From positions 1 to 35,269 of the forward strand of contig ONSW01000009.1 of the NCBI GenBank assembly GCA_900320595.1: a DNA stretch of 35,269 nt, given 5' to 3'. A program made the position numbers and the translations under genes. Source of the stretch: an uncultured Eubacteriales bacterium (GTDB lineage: Bacteria; Bacillota; Clostridia; Oscillospirales; Oscillospiraceae). Below the pieces are notes generated by a model. It was not told the DNA's origin. It did not search any database and saw only the letters and a list, made by a program, of their open reading frames with translations. Every line of letters starts with the position of its first letter. Position 1 is the first letter of the stretch. This document shows, piece by piece, positions 6,984 through 13,691 of this stretch.

Positions 6984-8291
6984 ATGAGCGAGTATCAGGA
7001 CCTGTACAGACAGAAGCTTACGGACGCCGCATCGATCGCCGCAAGAGTGGAGAGCGGCTGGGTCATCGGAATGGACGCCGCCACGGCGCACACGCCGAAG
7101 ATCATCAGCGCCCTTGCCGAGCGGGCCAGAAACGATGAGATCCGAAACGTCAAGGTGCAGACGCTGCTTGACGTGTATCCGCTGGAATTCTATGCGGACA
7201 AGACGCTGGACGGAAAGCTCAACGGTGTTTCCTGGTTCGCAGGCGGCGGAGCCCGCAAGGCGATCAACGCCGGCTTTGCCGATTTTATTCCCAACTACTA
7301 TCGCGATATCCCCAAGCTGATCCGCAGCTGCTATGATTATGACGCGTTCTGCGTCGCCGTCTCGCCGATGGACGAGCACGGCTATTTCTCGCTCGGCTGC
7401 GTCTCGTCTTACAGCGAGGCGATGATCGAAAAGTCCAGACGCATCTTCCTCGAGGTCAACGACCGCCAGCCCCGCGCCGTGTGCGGGCTGCAGATCCACA
7501 TCAGCCAGGTCGACGGCATCGTGGAGAACAATATGCCTCTGCCCGTGCTGCCTGCGGCGAACATCGACGAGACCAGCCGCACCATCGGCGGCTATATTGC
7601 CGAGATGATCCCGGACGGCGCCTGCATCCAGCTGGGCATCGGCGCGATCCCGGACGCGACCGGCATGGCGCTGAAGGAAAAGCACGATCTCGGCATCCAC
7701 ACCGAGATGTTCACCGACTCGATGGTCGAACTGATTGCCTGCGGCGCGGTCAACAACAGCCGCAAGCAGATCCACCGCGGCGTTTCCGTCACGACCTTTG
7801 CCTTCGGCTCGCAGCGGATCTATGATTATATCGACAACAACCCGGCCATCGCGCTGATGCCGGTAGACTATGTCAACGACCCGAACGTCATCTGCCGGAA
7901 CGACAACATGATCTCGATCAACGCGGCGCTGGAGGTCGACTTCTGGGGGCAGGTCTGTGCCGAGAGCGTCGGTACCAGGCACATGTCCGGCTCCGGCGGG
8001 CAGATCGACTATGTCCGCGGCGCGACCCAGTCGAAGGGGGGCAAGAGCTTTATTGCGTTCTCCTCGACGGCGAAGGGCGGCACGATCAGCAAGATCAAAT
8101 CCACGCTGACGCCCGGCGCGGTCTGCACGACGAGCAAGAACGACGTGGACTATATCGTTACCGAGTACGGCGTGGCGCATCTGCGCGGCGAGAGCCTTGC
8201 GAGCCGTACGAAGCAGCTCATCGCGATCGCGCATCCCGATTTCCGCGATCAGCTCACCTTTGAGGCCAGGCAGCGCGGTATTATGATCTGA
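6984..8291 (+). CDS. Acetyl-CoA hydrolase/transferase family; probable butyryl- or 4-hydroxybutyrate-CoA:acetate CoA-transferase
   Basis: Cytoplasmic enzyme that moves CoA between an acyl-CoA and acetate through a glutamyl-CoA intermediate. The 435-residue product has the family's two halves; the likely catalytic Glu241 lies in GIHTEMFTDSM, close to Glu238 of the 4-hydroxybutyrate enzyme, and the C-terminal half has GSGGQIDYVRGA and VDYIVTEYGVAHLRG. The ATG at 6984 has GGAGG 11 bases upstream; a TTG at 6963 overlapping yabR is less likely. Butyryl-CoA:acetate CoA-transferase would be the last step of butyrate formation in gut clostridia, but closely related 4-hydroxybutyrate, propionate and succinate enzymes cannot be excluded by eye. 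No butyrate genes are adjacent. A strong terminator follows. Confidence 0.85.
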   Translation: MSEYQDLYRQKLTDAASIAARVESGWVIGMDAATAHTPKIISALAERARNDEIRNVKVQTLLDVYPLEFYADKTLDGKLNGVSWFAGGGARKAINAGFADFIPNYYRDIPKLIRSCYDYDAFCVAVSPMDEHGYFSLGCVSSYSEAMIEKSRRIFLEVNDRQPRAVCGLQIHISQVDGIVENNMPLPVLPAANIDETSRTIGGYIAEMIPDGACIQLGIGAIPDATGMALKEKHDLGIHTEMFTDSMVELIACGAVNNSRKQIHRGVSVTTFAFGSQRIYDYIDNNPAIALMPVDYVNDPNVICRNDNMISINAALEVDFWGQVCAESVGTRHMSGSGGQIDYVRGATQSKGGKSFIAFSSTAKGGTISKIKSTLTPGAVCTTSKNDVDYIVTEYGVAHLRGESLASRTKQLIAIAHPDFRDQLTFEARQRGIMI

Positions 8292-8304
8292 TCACAGACA
8301 AGCT

Positions 8305-8333
8305 CGCGGCAGGGGAGACCCTGCCGCGTTTTT
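8305..8333 (+). terminator. Terminator after the CoA-transferase
   Basis: CGCGGCAGGG (8305-8314) pairs with CCCTGCCGCG (8319-8328), GAGA loop, followed by TTTTT. It closes the run that starts with yabP. Confidence 0.92.
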
Positions 8334-8338
8334 CATAC

Positions 8339-8367
8339 TTGCCAGTTCCGGTGGATAATGCTAAAAT
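8339..8367 (+). promoter_or_regulatory. Promoter of rpiB
   Basis: TTGCCA (8339-8344), a 17-base spacer and TAAAAT (8362-8367), 49 bases before the rpiB ATG. Confidence 0.75.
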
Positions 8368-8416
8368 AAAAAAGATGTTTCATCGAATCTTAAAGACAAC
8401 ACGGAGGAACACTCTC

Positions 8417-8845
8417 ATGATTGCGATCGGAAGCGACCACGGCGGATTTGCCCTGAAGGCGGAGATCATTGACCATCTGCAAAAGCGCGGCTTTGAGGTA
8501 AAAGATTTCGGCACCTATTCCGAGGCGAGCTGTGATTATCCCGTTTATGCCAAGGCTGTGGCGAAGGCTGTCACGGCCGGCGAATGCGAAAAGGGCATTC
8601 TGATCTGCGGCACGGGCATCGGCGTTTCCATCACCGCCAACAAGTTCCGCGGCATCCGCGCGGCGCTCTGCGGCGACTGCTTTTCCGCCGAGGCGACACG
8701 GCTGCACAACGACGCCAACATCCTCGCGATGGGCGCGCGCGTCACGGGACCCGGTCTCGCGCTTAAGATCGTCGACACCTTCCTGGATACGCCGTTTTCC
8801 GGCGATGAGAGACATATCCGCCGCATCTCTATGATAGAGGAGTAA
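8417..8845 (+). CDS. rpiB: Ribose-5-phosphate isomerase B
   Basis: Cytoplasmic isomerase that interconverts ribose 5-phosphate and ribulose 5-phosphate in the pentose phosphate pathway. The 142-residue product is full length for RpiB/LacAB, begins IAIGSDHGGFALK, has the catalytic Cys64 in GILICGTGIGVSITANK and the conserved RLHNDANILAMGAR. The ATG at 8417 follows GGAGG by nine bases; the longer reading from 8339 would start inside the promoter. It shares a transcript with the DUF4015 gene eight bases downstream. An allose-6-phosphate isomerase function is possible in this family but nothing in the context suggests it. Confidence 0.95.
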   Translation: MIAIGSDHGGFALKAEIIDHLQKRGFEVKDFGTYSEASCDYPVYAKAVAKAVTAGECEKGILICGTGIGVSITANKFRGIRAALCGDCFSAEATRLHNDANILAMGARVTGPGLALKIVDTFLDTPFSGDERHIRRISMIEE

Positions 8846-8853
8846 GCTTTCAC

Positions 8854-10011
8854 ATGGCAAGAAACGCCGAATTTTATAAAGGCAGCCGGACAAAGAGAAC
8901 GCATTATTACGTCATCGTCGCTGTGGCGGTGGCGCTTGTGGCGCTGCTCGTCGTCCTGTTTTACAGCATGCAGAAATACGCCGTCATCACCAAGGACGAC
9001 GTCAAGGTCGTGCTGCCGATCATGGGCGGGGAGGGCGAGATTACCTCTGTGAGCGACAGCGAAGGGGACGACACGCCCGCACTCGAGCACACCAGCGTAT
9101 CGATCAGCTTTGACCAGCCGGATTACTCCAGCGTCCTGCCGCTTGCCCGCACGGATGTGAAGCCCGTGCGCGCGATCTTTGTGCCGCATGAGAATATCAC
9201 ACTTGAAAAGCTCGAGGAATATGCCGCCCGTCTCCAGACCGGCAACGCGCTGCTCTTCGAAATGAAGCCGCGCAGCGGCAATCTGATGTGGTATTCCAAC
9301 GCAAAGGCCGCCCTCGATTACGGCCTTTCGGTGCAGACCGAGGTGACCAACTCGATCCAGCGCTACGTCGACATGCTCAAGGAAAAGAATATCTATCTCG
9401 TCGCTCAGATCAGCTGCTGCGTGGACGAGCGCTACCCGGCCTACAGCTCGCTCGTCGCGCTCAAGACCGTTTCGGGCATGAACTATTACGACGATATCGG
9501 CATGTGGCTCGACCCTTACAGCCAGAAGGTTCGTGATTATGTCGTCGAGATGGCGCGGGAGCTGTATGACATGGGCTTTGACGAGGTCGTGCTGGCCGAT
9601 CTGCGCCATCCGGTTCCGGATGAGGATCGCGGCGAGGTCGAATTCGTCTACAACGCCGAGATGTCCACCCTGCCGAGCGCGGAGGGCGGCATCAGCGGCT
9701 TTGCCATCAGCGTTGCCCAGCAGCTGAGCGACCGCGAAAAGGGCAAGGTCCTGTCCATTTACAGCTATACGCCGGTCTCGCTCGTCAAGGCCGACACCGG
9801 AACGGGCCAGAATACGCCCCTGTTTTTCAAGCTGTACGACCGCGTCTATTATCCGACCGACCGCGGAACCTATACCTATAATCTCCAGGACGTGACGCGC
9901 AGCATCACCGAGACGGTCGCGGCCTCGCGCTTTGTGCCGGTGGTGCAGAACTATCTGCCCGACAACCCGGACAAGATCTCCTGGGTGCTCATTGACGTGG
10001 AAGAGGATTGA
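8854..10011 (+). CDS. Membrane-anchored putative glycoside hydrolase (DUF4015)
   Basis: Protein of 385 residues with a basic cytoplasmic start, one membrane segment (about 20-41, YYVIVAVAVALVALLVVLFY), a low-complexity acidic linker and an extracellular domain from about residue 100. That domain resembles DUF4015/COG1306, a predicted TIM-barrel glycoside hydrolase: PVRAIFVPHENITLEKLEEY, then WLDPYSQKVRDYVVEMAREL and GFDEVVLADLRHP. The Asp in LADLRHP is in the place of a candidate catalytic carboxylate. No substrate is known for the family. It sits eight bases after rpiB and ends at a shared terminator. The link to rpiB is probably only transcriptional. Confidence 0.8.
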   Translation: MARNAEFYKGSRTKRTHYYVIVAVAVALVALLVVLFYSMQKYAVITKDDVKVVLPIMGGEGEITSVSDSEGDDTPALEHTSVSISFDQPDYSSVLPLARTDVKPVRAIFVPHENITLEKLEEYAARLQTGNALLFEMKPRSGNLMWYSNAKAALDYGLSVQTEVTNSIQRYVDMLKEKNIYLVAQISCCVDERYPAYSSLVALKTVSGMNYYDDIGMWLDPYSQKVRDYVVEMARELYDMGFDEVVLADLRHPVPDEDRGEVEFVYNAEMSTLPSAEGGISGFAISVAQQLSDREKGKVLSIYSYTPVSLVKADTGTGQNTPLFFKLYDRVYYPTDRGTYTYNLQDVTRSITETVAASRFVPVVQNYLPDNPDKISWVLIDVEED

Positions 10012-10020
10012 TCCTTTCAT

Positions 10021-10053
10021 AAAAAAGCGGAAGCCCGTCGGGCTTCCGCTTTT
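10021..10053. terminator. Bidirectional terminator
   Basis: AAAAGCGGAAGCCCG and its complement form a near-perfect hairpin with A and T runs on either side. It serves the DUF4015 gene and the converging phosphoesterase gene. Confidence 0.92.
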
Positions 10054-10054
10054 A

Positions 10055-10645
10055 TTATATCTCCAGGATGTATTTTCCCCAGGCGTTGATCACGGTGGTG
10101 TCGCCGTGCTGCAAAGTGCGGGGCGCGTCATGGCTGTAATTCATATGGACGTGGCCGTGAACGTGATAGGCCGGGCGCTGCTTATCGATCAGGTCGTTGA
10201 AGCATTCAAAACCCCGGTGGGCATAGTCCTGCGCATCGCCCCAGCCGGCTGCCGGAGCATGGGTCAGAAGGATATCAAAGCCGCCGTGGCGCTTGATGTC
10301 CAGCCATCGGCGGGAGATACGCCGCTTCATCTGCCGCTCGGTATACTGGTATGCGTTGCGGCTGTATATCGCGCTGCCGCCAAGCCCCAGGATCCGCAGA
10401 CCCTTGTATTCAACAAGCCTGTCGTCGATACAGTCGCAGCCCTCGGGCGGATTGGTTTCATATCGCAGGTCGTGATTGCCGTGCACATAAAAAACCGGCG
10501 CGCGGCCCATGGTGACCAGAAAACTGAGATAATTTGCTTTCAGATCGCCGCAGGAGAGGATGAGATCGATCCCGTCCAGATGACCCGGACGGTAATAATC
10601 CCAGAGATACGGATCCTCCTTGTCGGCAAGAAGAAGGATCTTCAC
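10055..10645 (-). CDS. Calcineurin-like metallophosphoesterase
   Basis: Probable two-metal phosphoesterase of 196 residues. The metal-binding motifs of the family are visible: the ILSCGDLK block near residue 30, YVHGNHD near 55, LLTHAP near 125 and HVHGHVHMN near 160. The first motif begins KILLLADKEDP, so the usual D-x-H is replaced by D-x-E, which is unusual. The start is a GTG that overlaps the stop of the upstream ParB-like/BMP gene by four bases (GTGA), so translation is probably coupled. Substrate is unknown; such proteins hydrolyse phosphodiesters, nucleotides or phosphoproteins. It ends at the shared terminator at 10021-10053. Confidence 0.85.
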   Translation of the reverse strand: MKILLLADKEDPYLWDYYRPGHLDGIDLILSCGDLKANYLSFLVTMGRAPVFYVHGNHDLRYETNPPEGCDCIDDRLVEYKGLRILGLGGSAIYSRNAYQYTERQMKRRISRRWLDIKRHGGFDILLTHAPAAGWGDAQDYAHRGFECFNDLIDKQRPAYHVHGHVHMNYSHDAPRTLQHGDTTVINAWGKYILEI

Positions 10646-12594
10646 AGCTGCACACCGTCCTTTTCCGGCGGGATCGACTCACGGTAGATCCCCTGAAGAC
10701 GGACGATCGGACGGGCGATCGGCAAGAGCTCGTCATAGGACGGGATCTTGCCGTGCACGCGGTCGCACAGCCAGTCGATGTGCAAGATCTCCTCCGGCGT
10801 CAGTGCGCGGCCGCCGTCGTTGATGAGCGTGCCGTCCTGCGCAACGATGTGTCGGCAGAAGGGCGCAATCAGCCCGGAGATAATGCCTCGCTTGAGAATA
10901 TCGACAAGCTCGGCCATCGAGACGGGGAGCGCCTCGGAGGCGCGGATGTCCACCACGCCGGAGCTCAGTCCCCACCAATAGTTCACAGCCTTTTGTGAGC
11001 GGTCGCCCAGTTCTTCCCAGGCGCCGGAAAAGATGCTTTGGATCAGACGGATGTAGAATTCGCCCCAGCTCCAGATGGGGGAAAGAATGGGGGTGAGCGA
11101 GCCGTCATTCTCTGCACGGCAGAGACCGTAGGCCTCCTGCAGCTGCGCCTCGGTCGTGACGTCGCGGTTCGCAATCATGTCGCAGCCAAGCCCGCGCAGT
11201 TCGCTGATCGCGTCCTGCGATACACAGGTCCAGCGCAGCAGTACCTCGACGTCCGGGTTCGTCAGCGTCGCGCCGAGCGCGAACGCGTTGATCCCGGCGG
11301 GGACGCCATAGATGGGACTGGACGCGATATAGCCGATCTTGCCGGTGCGCGTCATCGCGCCGGCGACGGCGCCGGAGATGAATTTGCCCTCGTAGATGCG
11401 GCTGTAATAGGTGCGCACACCGGGGAAGGGCATCGAGACCGAGCAGTTTAAGATCTTGCAGTCTGGGTATTTGGCCGCCGCCTTGCGGCAGGAGGCGATC
11501 AGCGTGGGCGTCGTGGCAAAGATCACCTGTGCGCCGTCCTCCACAGCGGCGTCAAAGAGCGCATCCGTCCCGCAGCCTTCCGCCGCGGTGTAGACCTGTA
11601 CGCTGACCTTGTCGCCGAAAAAGTCCTCCATGGCCTGCCGCCCCCGATCGTGGGCATAGACCCAGGGACTCTCTTCCGCGCTGCGGTCGTTGATAAAGGC
11701 GACGTTCAGATGCCCGGGGAGCAGGACGTGGTCGATGATCTTGTTGAGGATGCTTTTTCCGGGCTGCTCCGGCTCGGTGCTCACGTCGATGGGGTCCGTC
11801 TCTGTCTGCAGACGGGCATCCGGCAGGATCTTCGCGATGGATTCGCCGAGTTCCTTGGCGGACATGCTCTTGAGCTCGGCAATGCTGTACAGCTGCAGCC
11901 ACAGCAGGAACAGGTCGCAAGAGGAACTCGTCTTTGAGATGCGCCGGGCGGCAAGCGCCCGTTCAAAGGCGGTGAACGCCGCGATAAAGCTGCGCCGTTC
12001 GTCCTCGGTCCAGACATGATCGGGCTCATAGCCGAGCGCGGCCTGCAGCTTGCGATACTGTCCCGGACGGCTGAAACGGACGTGATAGAGCTTGCTGAGT
12101 GCATAGAATTCCATGAATTCGTAGTAAACGCGGATCTCCTCGTCCTCCGAGAAGAGGGGGACGATGCGCACAACGTTTGCCGCGATCGTGGGGGCGTCAA
12201 AGGATTTGAGCACGCTGACGCGCTTGTTGCCCTCCTGCACGTAAAAACGCCCGAGATATTCATAGCAGCGAATCGGATCGCGGATGCCTTCGCTGCTCAA
12301 ATTAGCTTCGCAAAGCGCGATCCACTTCATGCCGAATTCCGACTCCATCGGCAGCAGCGGCATGAAATTGGCCGCAAAGGCGTTGCGCCGGCCCTGCACC
12401 TTGGTGCCGACGATCTGATCCATCGGGATGTTGAGGACGCCGAGCTCCACCCGCCCTGCGGCCAGGTGCTCGTCAAGGATCTCGTCGAGGACCTGCGGAT
12501 AGGGGTACTGGCCCTTCAAAACGGCCTCACGATAACATTTTTGTCCCGCTTTGAGTGCCGCGGCATAATACTGTTGTGCTTCCGGACTCGGCAT
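10642..12594 (-). CDS. ParB-like domain fused to BMP-family ligand-binding domain, no signal peptide
   Basis: Protein of 650 residues. Residues about 50-155 look like a ParB/sulfiredoxin-type fold: VLNIPMDQIVGTK at the start and DPIRCYEYLGRFYVQEGNKR near 115-135, the place of the ParB nucleotide-binding box. A helical linker follows, and residues about 305-560 match the BMP/PnrA/Med substrate-binding fold (VAFINDR, ATTPTLIASCRKAA, GAVAGAMTRTGKIGYI, GINAFALGA). The ATG at 12594 has GGAGG seven bases upstream and a promoter at the right distance; a longer frame running to 12768 is rejected. There is no signal peptide or lipobox, and no ABC transporter is nearby, so it should be cytosolic, perhaps a nucleoside-type sensor. 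Function is unknown. Confidence 0.85.
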   Translation of the reverse strand: MPSPEAQQYYAAALKAGQKCYREAVLKGQYPYPQVLDEILDEHLAAGRVELGVLNIPMDQIVGTKVQGRRNAFAANFMPLLPMESEFGMKWIALCEANLSSEGIRDPIRCYEYLGRFYVQEGNKRVSVLKSFDAPTIAANVVRIVPLFSEDEEIRVYYEFMEFYALSKLYHVRFSRPGQYRKLQAALGYEPDHVWTEDERRSFIAAFTAFERALAARRISKTSSSCDLFLLWLQLYSIAELKSMSAKELGESIAKILPDARLQTETDPIDVSTEPEQPGKSILNKIIDHVLLPGHLNVAFINDRSAEESPWVYAHDRGRQAMEDFFGDKVSVQVYTAAEGCGTDALFDAAVEDGAQVIFATTPTLIASCRKAAAKYPDCKILNCSVSMPFPGVRTYYSRIYEGKFISGAVAGAMTRTGKIGYIASSPIYGVPAGINAFALGATLTNPDVEVLLRWTCVSQDAISELRGLGCDMIANRDVTTEAQLQEAYGLCRAENDGSLTPILSPIWSWGEFYIRLIQSIFSGAWEELGDRSQKAVNYWWGLSSGVVDIRASEALPVSMAELVDILKRGIISGLIAPFCRHIVAQDGTLINDGGRALTPEEILHIDWLCDRVHGKIPSYDELLPIARPIVRLQGIYRESIPPEKDGVQL

Positions 12595-12624
12595 GTCGTA
12601 ACCTCCGATAAGTTGAGTGTGGTC

Positions 12625-12653
12625 ATTATAGTACGGCACAGGGACAAATGCAA
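12625..12653 (-). promoter_or_regulatory. Promoter of the ParB-like/BMP gene
   Basis: Minus strand TTGCAT (12653-12648), a 17-base spacer and a perfect TATAAT (12630-12625). Predicted leader about 24 bases. Confidence 0.85.
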
Positions 12654-12662
12654 CCGGGAATC

Positions 12663-12692
12663 TTGACAAAGCGCGCGCCGGTAACTTATCAT
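12663..12692 (+). promoter_or_regulatory. Promoter of tcdA
   Basis: A perfect TTGACA (12663-12668) with TTATCA at 17 or TATCAT at 18 bases. Its -35 lies only nine bases from the -35 of the divergent promoter, so a single factor could affect both. Confidence 0.75.
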
Positions 12693-12718
12693 GAAGCAAA
12701 ACGAAAGGGGGGCAGCAT

Positions 12719-13432
12719 ATGGACGAGATGTATGCCAGAACAAGGATGCTGCTCGGCAGCGAGGGCATGGCGCGCCTGCGCGAAAGCCGCGTGGCGGTGT
12801 TCGGTCTCGGCGGCGTGGGAAGCTATGTCTTCGAAGCGCTCGTGCGCAGCGGCGTCGGCGCGATCGACGTGATCGACAACGACATCGTTTCCGTGAGCAA
12901 TCTCAACCGCCAGCTGCTTGCGCTTCGCTCGACGGTCGGGATGAAAAAAACCGACGCCGCTGCGGCTCGCGCCGCGGATATCGACCCCGAAACCGTGATC
13001 CGCCGCTTTCCGGTCTTCGTCACGGCGGAGAACGCGAAGGACTTTCCCTTTGCCGAATATGATTATATCGTCGACGCCATTGACACCGTCAGCGCAAAGA
13101 TCGAGCTGATTTTGCGCGCAAAGGAGGCGGGCGTGCCAATCCTCTCGAGCATGGGAACGGGCAACAAGCTCGATCCCTCCCGGCTGCGGATCGCCGACCT
13201 CTCCGAGACGCGGTACTGCCATCTCGCGCGCGTGATGCGCAAGGAGCTGCGCCGCCGCGGCATTGAGCACGTCAAGGTCATTTATTCCGAGGAGATCCCG
13301 CAGATCCGCGAGGAGGGGAGCGAGACCAAGGGCGCCCAGGGCCGCCCGGCACCGGGCAGCACGGCCTTTGTCCCGCCGGTCGCGGGACTGATGATCGCGG
13401 CCGAGGTCGTGCGCGAGCTCGCCGGGATATAA
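12719..13432 (+). CDS. tcdA: tRNA threonylcarbamoyladenosine dehydratase (ThiF/E1 family)
   Basis: ATP-dependent enzyme that cyclises t6A37 to ct6A in tRNA. The 237-residue product has the E1-like nucleotide-binding loop VFGLGGVGSYVFEALVRSGV (residues 28-47), DNDIVSVSNLNRQ with the conserved Asp and Arg residues, the DYIVDAIDTVSAK segment, and SSMGTGNKLDPSRLRIADLS, which is characteristic of TcdA (CsdL/YgdL) rather than of ThiF or MoeB. No zinc-binding Cys pairs are present, which also fits TcdA. The ATG at 12719 follows a GGGGGG site. It is divergent from the ParB-like/BMP gene and is alone in its transcript. Confidence 0.93.
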   Translation: MDEMYARTRMLLGSEGMARLRESRVAVFGLGGVGSYVFEALVRSGVGAIDVIDNDIVSVSNLNRQLLALRSTVGMKKTDAAAARAADIDPETVIRRFPVFVTAENAKDFPFAEYDYIVDAIDTVSAKIELILRAKEAGVPILSSMGTGNKLDPSRLRIADLSETRYCHLARVMRKELRRRGIEHVKVIYSEEIPQIREEGSETKGAQGRPAPGSTAFVPPVAGLMIAAEVVRELAGI

Positions 13433-13435
13433 CGA

Positions 13436-13465
13436 AAAACGCTGTACCGAACGGTACAGCGTTTT
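13436..13465. terminator. Terminator between tcdA and copA
   Basis: AAAACGCTGTACC pairs with GGTACAGCGTTTT around GAAC. A and T runs on both sides let it serve both converging genes. Confidence 0.92.
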
Positions 13466-13481
13466 CTCGTTTGCGAAGAGC

Positions 13482-13691
13482 TTACTCGATCCCGAGAACC
13501 TTGTAATCCTGCGCCTCGACGGCGTTCTTCAGAACGTCGTCCGCAACGGCGGCCGAAAGCGTCACGACGGCGGTGCCGGCAACATGGCTGACCTCGGCGG
13601 CGGAAACGGCGTCGAGCGCCTCGAGCGCCTTCTTGACGCGCGCTTCGCAGTGCGGGCACATCATACCCTCGATCTTCATGGTTTTTGTCAT
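13482..13691 (-). CDS. CopZ-like copper chaperone from an internal in-frame start in copA
   Basis: The last 69 codons of copA are preceded, in the same frame, by a near-ideal ribosome binding site: GAGGAGG ends eight bases before the ATG at 13691. The product begins [20 protein letters not shown] and is the size of a free CopZ chaperone, with one CxxC site. A perfect 7-bp inverted repeat (13709-13725) lies just upstream. The full-length fusion is also open, so the locus could make both CopA and free CopZ, as E. coli copA does by frameshifting. Nested translation is inference; an alternative is that these codons are only a fused domain. Confidence 0.55.
   Translation of the reverse strand: MTKTMKIEGMMCPHCEARVKKALEALDAVSAAEVSHVAGTAVVTLSAAVADDVLKNAVEAQDYKVLGIE

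Noticed and set aside
6861-8234. Long minus-strand frame (457 residues) opposite the CoA-transferase
   Set aside because: Arg/Asp/Ala-rich composition typical of an antisense shadow of a G+C-rich gene, and no family resemblance; the plus strand holds a clear enzyme.
12595-12768. N-terminal extension of the ParB-like/BMP frame with a hydrophobic stretch that might be read as a signal peptide
   Set aside because: It runs through the perfect -10/-35 of that gene and into tcdA on the other strand; GGAGG and ATG at 12594 give a convincing start.
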